Shown one piece after another: positions 5,904 through 12,157 of a DNA stretch of 35,966 nucleotides; position 1 is the stretch's first letter; each line of letters starts with the position of its first letter. The DNA comes from a virus. The notes under the pieces were generated by a model that worked only from the letters and a program-made list of their open reading frames with translations, searched no databases and was not told the origin of the DNA. Where the stretch lies: positions 1 to 35,966 of IMG/VR virus record IMGVR_UViG_3300048918_000111. One strand, given 5' to 3'. The position numbers and the translations under genes were made by a program.

Positions 5904-6641
5904 ATGGCACACCAATGGTTTCGTCTCTATAGCGAATTTGCCGCTGACCCAAAGGTTCAGAGTATGTCTGAAGCTATGCAGCGCCGACTCGTTATGGTTC
6001 TTTGTATACGTTCCAGTAACGTTCTTGAAACGTTACATGAAGAAGAAATCGCTTTCTTTCTTAGGTTAAGCGCCGAGGAACTAGCCGCCACCAAGTCACT
6101 CTTTGTTCGTAAGGGTTTCATTGATGAAACATGGTCTATCTTAAATTGGGACAAGCGCCAGTATGCCTCTGATTCAAGCACAGACCGGGTTAGAAGGTTC
6201 CGGGAGGCAAAGAAATTACATGATGAAACGAAAGGAAACGTTTCAGAAACACCCCCAGATACAGATACAGATACAGATACAGATGCTCTATCTAACCCTA
6301 ACGGGTTAGAAGTCGGAAAAGATTCCGACGCGCCTAAGCGTAAGATTCAAAACTGCCCAGTGCAGAAAATCATCGATCTGTACCATGAGATTCTTCTTCC
6401 CGAGCTTCCAGCGGTCGAGAAGGTCACTAAGACCCGAGAGGGCTATATCCGGCAACGTTGGTTGCAAGACCTCCAAGAGCTTGACCACTGGCGGAACTAC
6501 TTCCAAGACGTGAGGCGGTCCAATTTCCTGATGGGCCGAGTCGATGGAAGGGATGGAAAGCCACCGTTTCGAGCTGATCTGGAATGGCTCACAAGGCCCG
6601 GTAATTTCACCAAAGTAGCCGAGGGTAAATACCACCGATGA
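5904..6641 (+). CDS. Phage replication-initiation (O-like) protein
   Basis: From ATG 5904 the product is 245 residues; a GTG at 5853 would add 17. The opening MAHQWFRLYSEFAADPKV and about 100 residues of helical sequence form the winged-helix-type N-terminus of many phage replisome organisers. A low-complexity Asp-Thr linker follows (about residues 117-126), then a C-terminal domain with YFQDVRRSNFLMGR and PPFRADLEWLTRPGNF, the region typical of proteins that recruit the host helicase. No phage helicase or polymerase is visible, so replication would depend on the host machinery. The origin may lie within this gene, as in lambda (inference). Its stop overlaps the next start. Confidence 0.8.
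   Translation: MAHQWFRLYSEFAADPKVQSMSEAMQRRLVMVLCIRSSNVLETLHEEEIAFFLRLSAEELAATKSLFVRKGFIDETWSILNWDKRQYASDSSTDRVRRFREAKKLHDETKGNVSETPPDTDTDTDTDALSNPNGLEVGKDSDAPKRKIQNCPVQKIIDLYHEILLPELPAVEKVTKTREGYIRQRWLQDLQELDHWRNYFQDVRRSNFLMGRVDGRDGKPPFRADLEWLTRPGNFTKVAEGKYHR
6256..6285 (+). repeat. CAGATA hexamer tandem repeat in the replication gene
   Basis: Four exact CAGATA units and a fifth ending CAGATG encode the Asp-Thr linker. Asp-Thr linkers are frequent in this protein family. The repeat may only be a slippage-prone linker, but direct repeats inside an O-like gene can also mark an origin. Confidence 0.8.
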
Positions 6642-6949
6642 ACGATGACTATTTCCCGCAGGATCGTGGATACGCGCCAAAGAAGAAATATTCTTCGCGA
6701 GTAGAGCGACAAGAGGAAGCGGCCGAATCCCCGAAGTGGTGTGGCGATCCCGACTGCCGATCGATCTACCATCCAGCGCGTGGCCGTGAAGGTCCGACTT
6801 TCAGCCGAGGCTATGCCGACATCGCGATATACCTTGGCGAAAAGACGATCTACCGTTGCCAATCGTGCTATATCGGAACTATTTACCGTGCCGGTAGATC
6901 ACAAATTCAATGCGCTGAGCGGTCAGAAAATATGAAGGTGAAGGCATGA
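6638..6949 (+). CDS. Hypothetical protein with two CxxC-type motifs
   Basis: ATG 6638 overlaps the replication gene's stop (ATGA). The 103-residue product has WCGDPDCRSIYHP and YRCQSCYIG, probably one zinc site, in a basic and polar background. It is likely a small nucleic-acid-associated protein. I do not recognise the family. Confidence 0.65.
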   Translation: MNDDYFPQDRGYAPKKKYSSRVERQEEAAESPKWCGDPDCRSIYHPARGREGPTFSRGYADIAIYLGEKTIYRCQSCYIGTIYRAGRSQIQCAERSENMKVKA

Positions 6950-7158
6950 GCCGTGAACCGGTGTGGAAGCGCGTTATAGCGGCTCTAGGGTTAGGGGAGC
7001 TCACCATGAGTCAACTGGCAAAGATGCTTAGCGTTACCCAGCAATCCATCTCAGTAGCTATAGCGTGGTGCATGAAGCATGGCTATGTGGTTAGAAAGGG
7101 TTATAAGCACTACAAGCATGGTCAACCGGCGAGGCTGTATAGGCTGGCTTCGCCATGA
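6946..7158 (+). CDS. Winged-helix DNA-binding protein
   Basis: The 70-residue product contains a clear helix-turn-helix: LGELTMSQLAKMLSVTQQSI, followed by a wing-like VVRKGYKHYKHGQPARLYRL. It resembles MarR/ArsR-type winged helices reduced to one domain. It may regulate middle or late transcription or assist replication; its place just after the replication gene does not decide which. ATGA overlaps lie on both sides. Confidence 0.72.
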   Translation: MSREPVWKRVIAALGLGELTMSQLAKMLSVTQQSISVAIAWCMKHGYVVRKGYKHYKHGQPARLYRLASP

Positions 7159-7388
7159 GTGCCACAAACGCCATGAAGGTCTTGCTGATCGTCCAGAACG
7201 CCATGAATCGAGACGAGCATGTGCTTATCTCTGAAATCGTACCGAAGATCCGTGATCGCATGGGGTACAAGCGAGCCAACGCCTATCGCCTAGCCCGTAA
7301 GGCTTTCGACGTATTGTGCATCGACTACGATGGTGATGAAGTTAGGGCGAAGAAAGACAAGCTTCGCAACATTCGACCGGAGGTTTAA
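7155..7388 (+). CDS. Hypothetical helical protein, 77 residues
   Basis: ATG 7155 overlaps the previous stop. The product is basic and mostly helical, with KIRDRMGYKRANAYRLARKAFDVL in the centre that could be a helix-turn-helix but is not diagnostic. GGAGG at its 3' end serves as ribosome site for the next start at 7389. Function is unknown. Confidence 0.65.
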   Translation: MSATNAMKVLLIVQNAMNRDEHVLISEIVPKIRDRMGYKRANAYRLARKAFDVLCIDYDGDEVRAKKDKLRNIRPEV

Positions 7389-7747
7389 GTGAACAACGAA
7401 AAGTACATCAAGGCGCTGAGAGTCGGATTGCTGATCTGAACGCAGTCATCGATGGCATGAGGGACAAATCAGGTTGTCAGCATATGCAATGGAGCGAGGC
7501 TGATATTGCGGCCATGAAGATGGCTTCGGCTGGAAAGGGAAAGCTTGTTTTCAATCAGCTATCGATACCAGAAGCTGGATGCGGTGAGCAGAAGACTGTG
7601 AAACGTAATGATAAGGTTACTTATGGTCCGATTACCGAATCAGAAGTAGATGAATGTTTTAACTATTTATCCCGGCTGACTAAGATCTACAAGTTAGATG
7701 CAGTGACAGTGCTTCGACGCTTTGCAGAGAAACGTGGACTAGTATGA
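7389..7747 (+). pseudogene. Hypothetical gene with a one-base frameshift near 7418
   Basis: GTG 7389 has the ideal ribosome site GGAGG (7379-7383) but its frame stops at 7437-7439 after 16 codons. Shifting by -1 after the CTG codon at 7416-7418 gives an unbroken product, VNNEKYIKAL then ESRIADLNAVIDGMRDKSG, running to TGA 7745-7747, about 119 residues. The only start in the downstream frame, ATG 7457, has no ribosome site. Loss of one G from an ancestral CTGGAG would explain it. It may be a real lesion, a sequencing error or programmed slippage. The downstream part (96 residues) has no recognised domain. Confidence 0.65.
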
Positions 7748-8040
7748 GACGAAGCGCCCGTACGGACGAAAACCACTCTGAGATAGTCTCAGCTCTTCGC
7801 CAGTGCGGAGCGTTCGTGACTAGCTTGGCTGCGGTAGGTAAAGGTTGCCCTGACCTACTTGTGGGCTTCCGTGGCCGCTGGATGCTTATCGAGGTTAAGG
7901 ACGGGAAGAAGTCGCCATCGGAACGGAAACTCACCGAGTGGCAGGAGTACTTCCATGCTCAAGCCTTCACCGTAGGCTGCGGCGTACACATCGTTAAAAA
8001 CATTGATGAAGCGGTTGCGCTTCTTGGCATTGATTCATGA
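7744..8040 (+). CDS. VRR-NUC nuclease
   Basis: The 98-residue protein is the size of phage stand-alone VRR-NUC domains. GCPDLLVGFRGRWMLIEVKDG carries the PD-(D/E)xK catalytic set: Asp37, Glu50 and Lys52. The N-terminal helix has the usual polar pattern (RTDENHSEIVSAL). These enzymes are structure-specific DNA nucleases; the phage forms may resolve branched recombination or replication intermediates. It overlaps the previous and next genes by ATGA. Confidence 0.88.
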   Translation: MRRSARTDENHSEIVSALRQCGAFVTSLAAVGKGCPDLLVGFRGRWMLIEVKDGKKSPSERKLTEWQEYFHAQAFTVGCGVHIVKNIDEAVALLGIDS

Positions 8041-8219
8041 AACAAACATTCAGAAAGCTAAAGATTCTCGTTGGCATGCTCAAGGAAACATTCCGTCATT
8101 GGCGAAATGAAGTTTGGAAACGAGATTTGGATGAGCTTCATTGCTGCACTGGCCAGATGATGGACCAATGCGCCTGCGGTGGTATCACTGTAGGCGAAGC
8201 GTATGGAGAAAGGTCATGA
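8037..8219 (+). CDS. Hypothetical protein, 60 residues
   Basis: ATG 8037 overlaps the nuclease stop. The N-terminal half is basic and amphipathic (KQTFRKLKILVGMLKETFRHW); the second half has Cys-Cys, Cys-Ala-Cys-Gly and Asp-Gln residues. It is possibly a metal-binding small protein. Its stop overlaps the next start at 8216. Function is unknown. Confidence 0.55.
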   Translation: MKQTFRKLKILVGMLKETFRHWRNEVWKRDLDELHCCTGQMMDQCACGGITVGEAYGERS

Positions 8220-8482
8220 TCTACACATCAGACTCATCAGGATACGTAACCACGCCGCCTCACGTGCGCCAAGTAGCCGACCGCATGGGATCGATATCGC
8301 AGCGGGCTATGCTGTGTCATAGGGGGCATCACGAACCTAAAGCAGTTCTTCGGCATACGCGTCTGAATTTAGTTCACCAAGTTCATCCAACTAACTATTC
8401 GCGCATCGATGATTTGATCCCGATACGAAATCGATGGTTGTTCATCGGCAACAAGTGCAAGCACTGCGGGAGGTGGGTGTGA
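8216..8482 (+). CDS. Hypothetical protein, 88 residues, C-terminal CxxC
   Basis: ATG 8216 is preceded by GAGAAAGG and overlaps the previous stop; a longer frame from 8141 is rejected because it would cover the upstream gene. The product is His- and Arg-rich (RHTRLNLVHQVHPTN) and ends CKHCGRWV, a partial zinc ribbon. Function is unknown. Confidence 0.6.
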   Translation: MIYTSDSSGYVTTPPHVRQVADRMGSISQRAMLCHRGHHEPKAVLRHTRLNLVHQVHPTNYSRIDDLIPIRNRWLFIGNKCKHCGRWV

Positions 8483-8586
8483 TGTGTCAATGCAACTTTG
8501 AAAGGCTGTTCTTCATCTATGTCATCTTCGTAGCCAGCGCACCTTCCTTGATCCTGATCCATCACTGGTGGAGATGCAGAAAGTGA
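8482..8586 (+). CDS. 34-residue putative membrane peptide A
   Basis: ATG 8482 overlaps the previous TGA (TGATG), with GGGAGGTGGG upstream. The product starts MCQCNFERL, then has a hydrophobic segment (FFIYVIFVASAPSLILI) and a basic Trp-rich end (HHWWRCRK). One membrane helix is likely. It is directly followed by a second tiny membrane peptide. Confidence 0.5.
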   Translation: MCQCNFERLFFIYVIFVASAPSLILIHHWWRCRK

Positions 8587-8687
8587 AGACTAACCGCAAA
8601 GATATCCTAACCATCGCCGCCATGTGGTTCGTAGCGTCACTTCTGGCTACTGGCGGGATGATGGCTATCGATTGGTGGCTGATGTGA
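8583..8687 (+). CDS. 34-residue putative membrane peptide B
   Basis: GTG 8583 overlaps the previous stop (GTGA) and has GGTGGAG nine bases upstream; ATG 8574 is an alternative giving three extra residues. The product has a basic start (KTNRKD) and one hydrophobic helix (ILTIAAMWFVASLLATGGMM) ending in DWWLM. The pair 8482/8583 could act together in the membrane, which is inference. The next gene overlaps by GTGA. Confidence 0.5.
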   Translation: MKTNRKDILTIAAMWFVASLLATGGMMAIDWWLM

Positions 8688-8935
8688 TTCGCAGGAATGC
8701 CGTAGCTTCCATGATAGCCATGGGCTTAGAAGTCATAGAAGAGGCTGCGCTCAGTAGACAATCCTGCGGAAAGCACGGCTACGCCACAGAGAAAGCCGCC
8801 AAGCGAAAGATGAAGGAGATTCGAAAGCGTAGGTCTTCTACGACTCGGAGAAAGTTTGGCAAGTTTGAGACGCGCGTTTACAAGTGTCAGGTTTGTTCGA
8901 AATTTCACCTAACATCGCACGAATTTGAGGAATAG
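8684..8935 (+). CDS. Small basic zinc-ribbon phage protein
   Basis: I chose GTG 8684, overlapping the previous stop; ATG 8711 is possible, but its ribosome site is too far away. The 83-residue product has CGKHGYAT, a strongly basic middle (KAAKRKMKEIRKRRSSTTRRKFGKF is the region) and CQVCSKFHLTSH. This Cys/His arrangement with basic helix is common in small phage proteins near the late switch. Nucleic-acid binding is likely. No specific role is known. Confidence 0.65.
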   Translation: MIRRNAVASMIAMGLEVIEEAALSRQSCGKHGYATEKAAKRKMKEIRKRRSSTTRRKFGKFETRVYKCQVCSKFHLTSHEFEE

Positions 8936-8937
8936 TT

Positions 8938-9171
8938 ATGGAATGGCAATCCATTGAGACGGCTCCGAAGGATGGTACAAAGATATTGGCTTGGAATGGA
9001 GCCACTTTGACTACTGTCTATTGGTATACATTTAGCGGCGAATGGCTTAGCGAAGAACAAAGGAGAATGGGTGGCTATTGGGAGTTGGAATGTCCGGGAG
9101 GTCACGCGGAGGACATCGATTGGGAGCCTACGCATTGGATGGATTTGCCAGCACCACCTATCTCCAAATGA
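8938..9171 (+). CDS. DUF551-family protein, copy 2
   Basis: The 77-residue protein has both hallmarks of DUF551: the opening W-x-SIETAPKDGTKIL and the ending P-T-HWMDLPAPP. It is related to the gene at 5101-5298, which has the opening only. It is the last clear early gene before the large non-coding region. Function is unknown for the family. Confidence 0.82.
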   Translation: MEWQSIETAPKDGTKILAWNGATLTTVYWYTFSGEWLSEEQRRMGGYWELECPGGHAEDIDWEPTHWMDLPAPPISK

Positions 9172-9175
9172 CCTA

Positions 9176-9203
9176 TTGATTCGCGCCTGAAAACGTGGAT
9201 ACT
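9176..9203 (+). promoter_or_regulatory. Possible promoter for the large structured RNA
   Basis: TTGATT (9176-9181), a 16-base spacer and GATACT (9198-9203) form a weak sigma70-like promoter just after the last early gene and just before the first long helix at 9220. The match is moderate, and read-through from the early operon is equally possible. Confidence 0.35.
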
Positions 9204-9204
9204 T

Positions 9205-10470
9205 GATACAAAGTTCAACCATTGCTAGGCCCGCTGAATGCCCTTCAACGGTCCTGCTGTGAAGCACTACCGGGCTACGCGTAAACAACCTAGAGTTTCC
9301 CCCTTGCACCATACGCTTCCGTCCGCCTAGCAATGATCTATACGTCGAATGGGAAACCAGCGACAAATCCTAGGAGAAATCCTAGAGGCAGGAAGAAGGG
9401 AAAGCTCATACGGGAAATAGTATGAAGCTGCCTAGACCTAACCAGTGGGTCTGTCCCGGATAGATTGGACGTGCCGCCCTTCACGGCTTAAGGGTTTTAG
9501 TCAAGAATTCGTAGGCAGATACGAAAACGGTTGCGATAAGATAAGTGATGGGAACGGGCTAGGTCCTTAGGACTGCTATGAAAACATACCGCCATCGCCG
9601 AGCAAGAGTTCAGCACTTGCCTTGACTGAGGTTTCATGGGGATGATGTGGAAGTCCCCGATTCATGGCCTTGAAGGCCATGACGACTGGAAAGGTTGCGA
9701 AAGTTGGTCGTTAAACTACAGGCAACCCGCGCCGTCCTCTCGCGTAATAGAGGGCTTTAGGTAGCTGGTTGAAGTCGAAAGACACGCAGGAAACGTCCAA
9801 GCATCCCGCCGAAACGCAAGACGAATGGGATATAGGCAGAATGCAGCAAGAGATGTTCGGTGAAATTGCTGCCTTGCGATCCGTGAAGCCGGTCAGCCAG
9901 TTACCTAAACAGTTATTCAGGGTATAGCTCAATCTGGTAGAGTTCCGGCCCTGGAAGCCGGTTGTTGTAGGTTCAAATCCTACTGCCCTGACCAGTTTTG
10001 GAAGTGATTTCGCAGGCTGATGCGATGGGGATCTCGAGAGGCAGGGCCACCACCGATGTAGGTGTAAGGGTCCAATGCCAGAGATCAGTACTGGCCACTT
10101 CCGCCATTTATGGATAGCCGTGGTACGCAAGCCACCAGTCCGGGGCGGAGCCGGTGCTATCCTTTCAGTTATGAGTTTGAATGGCTTTATTACGTAGCGC
10201 CATGCGGAAACGCTGGCCAGCATATCTTTAAGGTCATCGCGATGGCTTTGGAGAACATGGAATTGGATGGATGAGGTTCGACTCCTCACTTTCATGATCT
10301 GTATGGCGCTACGTGATGAAGCTATGAGGTTGAATGCCGGGTGCTGACCGGCTATGTCACATGATCGCCATCGAGCTAGTTGCCTTGTCGCCGGGTGATG
10401 ATGAGAAATGGGCAGATGTGATTAGCAAAACACAATGCCGGGATCAGCTCCGGCCAACCTCAAACCTATG
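9205..10470 (+). ncRNA. Giant ornate structured RNA candidate (GOLLD/ROOL-like class)
   Basis: About 1.27 kb has no convincing protein frame but dense complementary segments. In the 5' domain, 9220-9230 pairs with 9325-9335 (11 bp), enclosing a GUGA tetraloop hairpin (9255-9266); 9295-9301 pairs with 9351-9357, crossing that helix as a pseudoknot. Hairpins follow at 9403-9429, 9508-9525 and 9662-9682 (9 bp), then 9815-9820/9873-9878 stacked on 9843-9849/9866-9872. After the embedded tRNA come 10000-10006/10096-10102 enclosing 10010-10025 and 10030-10086; a three-way junction closed by 10112-10118/10156-10162 with a GCAA loop; 10192-10205/10301-10314 (14 bp); and 10325-10332/10455-10462 closing the last domain. 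Size, GNRA loops and tRNA association resemble GOLLD and ROOL RNAs. Ends are approximate and family membership is untested. Confidence 0.75.
9918..9994 (+). tRNA. tRNA-Pro (anticodon TGG), embedded in the structured RNA
   Basis: The 77-nt cloverleaf has acceptor CAGGGTA/TGCCCTG, D-arm GCTC...GAGT, anticodon stem CCGGC/GCCGG with loop CCTGGAA, T-arm GTAGG-TTCAAAT-CCTAC and an encoded ACCA end. Loop positions 34-36 read TGG (Pro). The C1-G72 pair and A73 discriminator are also proline identity features. Position 33 is C instead of the near-universal T, which is odd and may affect decoding. It sits between structured domains with no spare sequence, so processing would have to cut it out of, or leave it in, the larger RNA. 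Confidence 0.82.
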
Positions 10471-10494
10471 AGTTATTGAACTTTGGAGTTCAGT

Positions 10495-10671
10495 ATGAAA
10501 ACTAGGATTCGTCTCGCTCTGGATGGTAAAGGGTGGATATGCCAAATGAGGCCTCATTCGTGGACCGGCTATGGCATGACGCCATATAACGCATACAAGG
10601 AATGGAAATGGCTAATTTGGCTATCACGACAATGGTTGCCTGACAACATTCCAAGATCGATTAAGCTTTGA
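10495..10671 (+). CDS. Hypothetical protein, 58 residues
   Basis: ATG 10495 has GGAG (10485-10488) at good spacing; that site lies within a small hairpin, GAACT-TTGG-AGTTC (10478-10491), that could modulate translation. The product is basic and Trp-rich (GWICQMRPHSWTGYG, EWKWLIWLSRQWLPD). The pattern GxGWxxxxR...GxGxTPxxAYxxW is seen in other small phage proteins. Function is unknown. Confidence 0.6.
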   Translation: MKTRIRLALDGKGWICQMRPHSWTGYGMTPYNAYKEWKWLIWLSRQWLPDNIPRSIKL

Positions 10672-10702
10672 CTCGCCTTGATTTGTCCGGGTAATATCAA
10701 GG
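10668..10702 (+). promoter_or_regulatory. Possible late promoter overlapping an inverted repeat
   Basis: TTGACT (10668-10673), 18 bases, then TAATAT (10692-10697) gives a weak sigma70-type promoter in front of the packaging genes. CCTTGAT (10676-10682) and ATCAAGG (10696-10702) form a perfect 7-bp inverted repeat. Its right arm contains the AAGG ribosome site of the gene at 10704, so it could act as an operator or an RBS-masking hairpin. Confidence 0.35.
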
Positions 10703-10703
10703 C

Positions 10704-10985
10704 ATGGCAGCTAGAACTCTACGACCACGACATAGCGATGAGGTCAGGGCTAAAATCCAGGCCAGTCAGCTTATAAACCGCCTTTCCGATCATGTAGATG
10801 GGAAAATTGAGCTTTCTCAGACGCAAGTTCGTGCGGCAGAGATACTTTTGAAGAAGTCAATACCCGATCTTTCGGCTGTTGAGATGACCGGCAAGGATGG
10901 AAAGGACCTATTCGCCTCCGAGACCGATGAGTCGCTAAGCCTACGAATCGCTAAGCTGATGGCTAGCAAAGGTGCCGAGAAATGA
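10704..10985 (+). CDS. Putative terminase small subunit
   Basis: The 93-residue protein resembles short phage proteins annotated as terminase small subunits upstream of P22-like packaging genes. It has an N-terminal HSDEVRAKIQASQLINRLSDH, a helix-turn-helix-like ELSQTQVRAAEILLKKSIPDL and a Ser/Glu-rich tail. A small subunit recognises the packaging site and hands DNA to the large subunit. It is shorter than P22 gp3, and two other genes and a zinc-finger gene separate it from the large subunit, so the assignment rests on pattern and position. Confidence 0.65.
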   Translation: MAARTLRPRHSDEVRAKIQASQLINRLSDHVDGKIELSQTQVRAAEILLKKSIPDLSAVEMTGKDGKDLFASETDESLSLRIAKLMASKGAEK

Positions 10986-11398
10986 CTTGGGTAAGTTCTT
11001 TCAGTGAAGGGTCTTTGGCCGTCGAGGTGACTTATCAGACCTCTACACTCTTCTCAGGTTCTATCGGTCTTAATGGCTCCGTAGATTTCGAAGACGCCAA
11101 TTCTGACTTCACGTGCACCCTCTCTGTGGGTTCGGATGGGATCATATCCCTTGTGAGCACAGCTGACCCGGGAAACTGGACTGGCGGACAATACATTGTT
11201 TCCCTAGCCCTTCCTTCTTCGCCACCTTTCGACGGTATCCAGCTTATCCAGTGTGCATCCGATCCAGCTGTCTTTGGTGGGACTCAGCTTGCCAGCCTGA
11301 GCGATGGGACTGCCACGGATTTTGAGGGAACGACGTTCGTTTATGGCTCGCTGCCAGTGGGAACCTTTGGCATGGGCGCGACCCCGGGTGGTGCGTAA
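10982..11398 (+). CDS. Hypothetical beta-rich protein, 138 residues
   Basis: ATG 10982 overlaps the previous stop. The product is rich in Ser, Thr, Gly, Val and Phe, with alternating hydrophobic strands (SLAVEVTYQTST, FTCTLSVGSDGIISLVS) and few charged residues, suggesting an all-beta, possibly Ig-like fold. It may be a virion decoration or minor structural protein, but its position before the large terminase is not decisive. It couples to the next gene by TAATG. Confidence 0.65.
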   Translation: MTWVSSFSEGSLAVEVTYQTSTLFSGSIGLNGSVDFEDANSDFTCTLSVGSDGIISLVSTADPGNWTGGQYIVSLALPSSPPFDGIQLIQCASDPAVFGGTQLASLSDGTATDFEGTTFVYGSLPVGTFGMGATPGGA

Positions 11399-11856
11399 TG
11401 ACGGTCACTTATCTCACTTTCGAGCCGCAGATTCAGGTTGTTCAGCCTGTCGACTGCGATGAGATTGGTAACGCTACCAAGATCGTAGCTTCGGCCTGGG
11501 ATCGTACTCGTGTCTTCCTGGGGCGACTTGTGCGTGGCGAGAAGCGATGCCTTCTAGTGGACTTCAATGGCGCCTTAGACAAGGCTAGAACCATCGTTGG
11601 CGTCAAATGGCAGTGTGGACAGCCCTATATCGCCCTCATGTCCAATCCGAGGATTCAATCAGATCTTCGGTCCACGGCTGTTGATGTCCAGGCCAATTAC
11701 CCGAACGACACCATGTTCAAGTGCACTGCTTATCTGGACAATGGCGAGCGCTATGTTCAGACCATCCGCATGGCGGTTGACGATACCTATTGGTTCGATG
11801 GCGATACGGTTCAGCAGAATGGCCCAACTGTCCTGACCGTAGGGACGATCACATGA
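11398..11856 (+). CDS. Hypothetical protein conserved beside packaging genes
   Basis: This 152-residue, mostly beta-predicted protein has the segment NYPNDTMFKCTAYLDNGERY near residue 105-125 and ends VLTVGTIT. It follows the previous gene by TAATG and overlaps the zinc-finger gene by ATGA. It resembles unassigned proteins encoded beside terminases of P22-like phages. A virion role is possible. I do not recognise a defined domain. Confidence 0.65.
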   Translation: MTVTYLTFEPQIQVVQPVDCDEIGNATKIVASAWDRTRVFLGRLVRGEKRCLLVDFNGALDKARTIVGVKWQCGQPYIALMSNPRIQSDLRSTAVDVQANYPNDTMFKCTAYLDNGERYVQTIRMAVDDTYWFDGDTVQQNGPTVLTVGTIT

Positions 11857-12155
11857 ATTGCAGCCAGTGCGGTATAGAACATGATCGTTCAGGCCATTAC
11901 TGCCTAAGTTGCCATGCTGCCTATATGCGGAATTGGCGTAAAACTCATAGGCTTCAGGGTGAGGCGCGCGAGAAATCCAATGCCAGAGCTTATGCGAATG
12001 TCTATCAACGGCGAGGCAGGCTCATTCAGATGCCATGCGAGGAATGCGGTAGCCATGATTCTCAAAAGCATCATGATGACTACACGAATCCTCTAGATGT
12101 TCGCTGGCTGTGTCGTAAATGCCATCTAGAACACCATGCATCTAAGGCTGCATAG
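11853..12155 (+). CDS. HNH-like zinc-finger phage protein
   Basis: From ATG 11853 (ATGA overlap) the 100-residue product has two zinc modules. The first is Cys3, Cys6, Cys17, Cys20; the second is PCEECG (Cys62, Cys65), KHHDDY (His73-His74) and WLCRKCH (Cys87, Cys90). The second matches the HNH-like zinc proteins common in phages. The protein lies immediately upstream of the large terminase, a typical place for HNH proteins that assist packaging, though a homing role is also possible. Confidence 0.75.
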   Translation: MNCSQCGIEHDRSGHYCLSCHAAYMRNWRKTHRLQGEAREKSNARAYANVYQRRGRLIQMPCEECGSHDSQKHHDDYTNPLDVRWLCRKCHLEHHASKAA

Positions 12156-12157
12156 AC

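Noticed and set aside
8905-9366. A 153-codon minus-strand frame
   Set aside because: It lies antisense to the DUF551 gene and the 5' domain of the structured RNA, with no family resemblance; a shadow frame.
9473-9494. H-type pseudoknot from GCCG/CGGC and CCCTT/AAGGG
   Set aside because: The pairings interleave with a zero-length first loop, which is sterically doubtful; more likely alternative hairpins.
10272-10288. Second tRNA suggested by a perfect T-arm
   Set aside because: No matching acceptor, D-arm or anticodon arm can be formed around it; treated as a T-arm mimic within the large RNA.
9711-10295. A 194-codon minus-strand frame across the tRNA and structured RNA
   Set aside because: It overlaps the tRNA in antisense, has odd composition and no ribosome site, and runs against all neighbouring genes. 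The base pairing in the region explains its sequence constraints better.
9205-10470. tmRNA or group I/II intron as the explanation of the structured region
   Set aside because: I see no tRNA-Ala-like ends with a tag frame, no split gene at the borders and no intron-encoded protein. The tRNA present is a complete internal cloverleaf.
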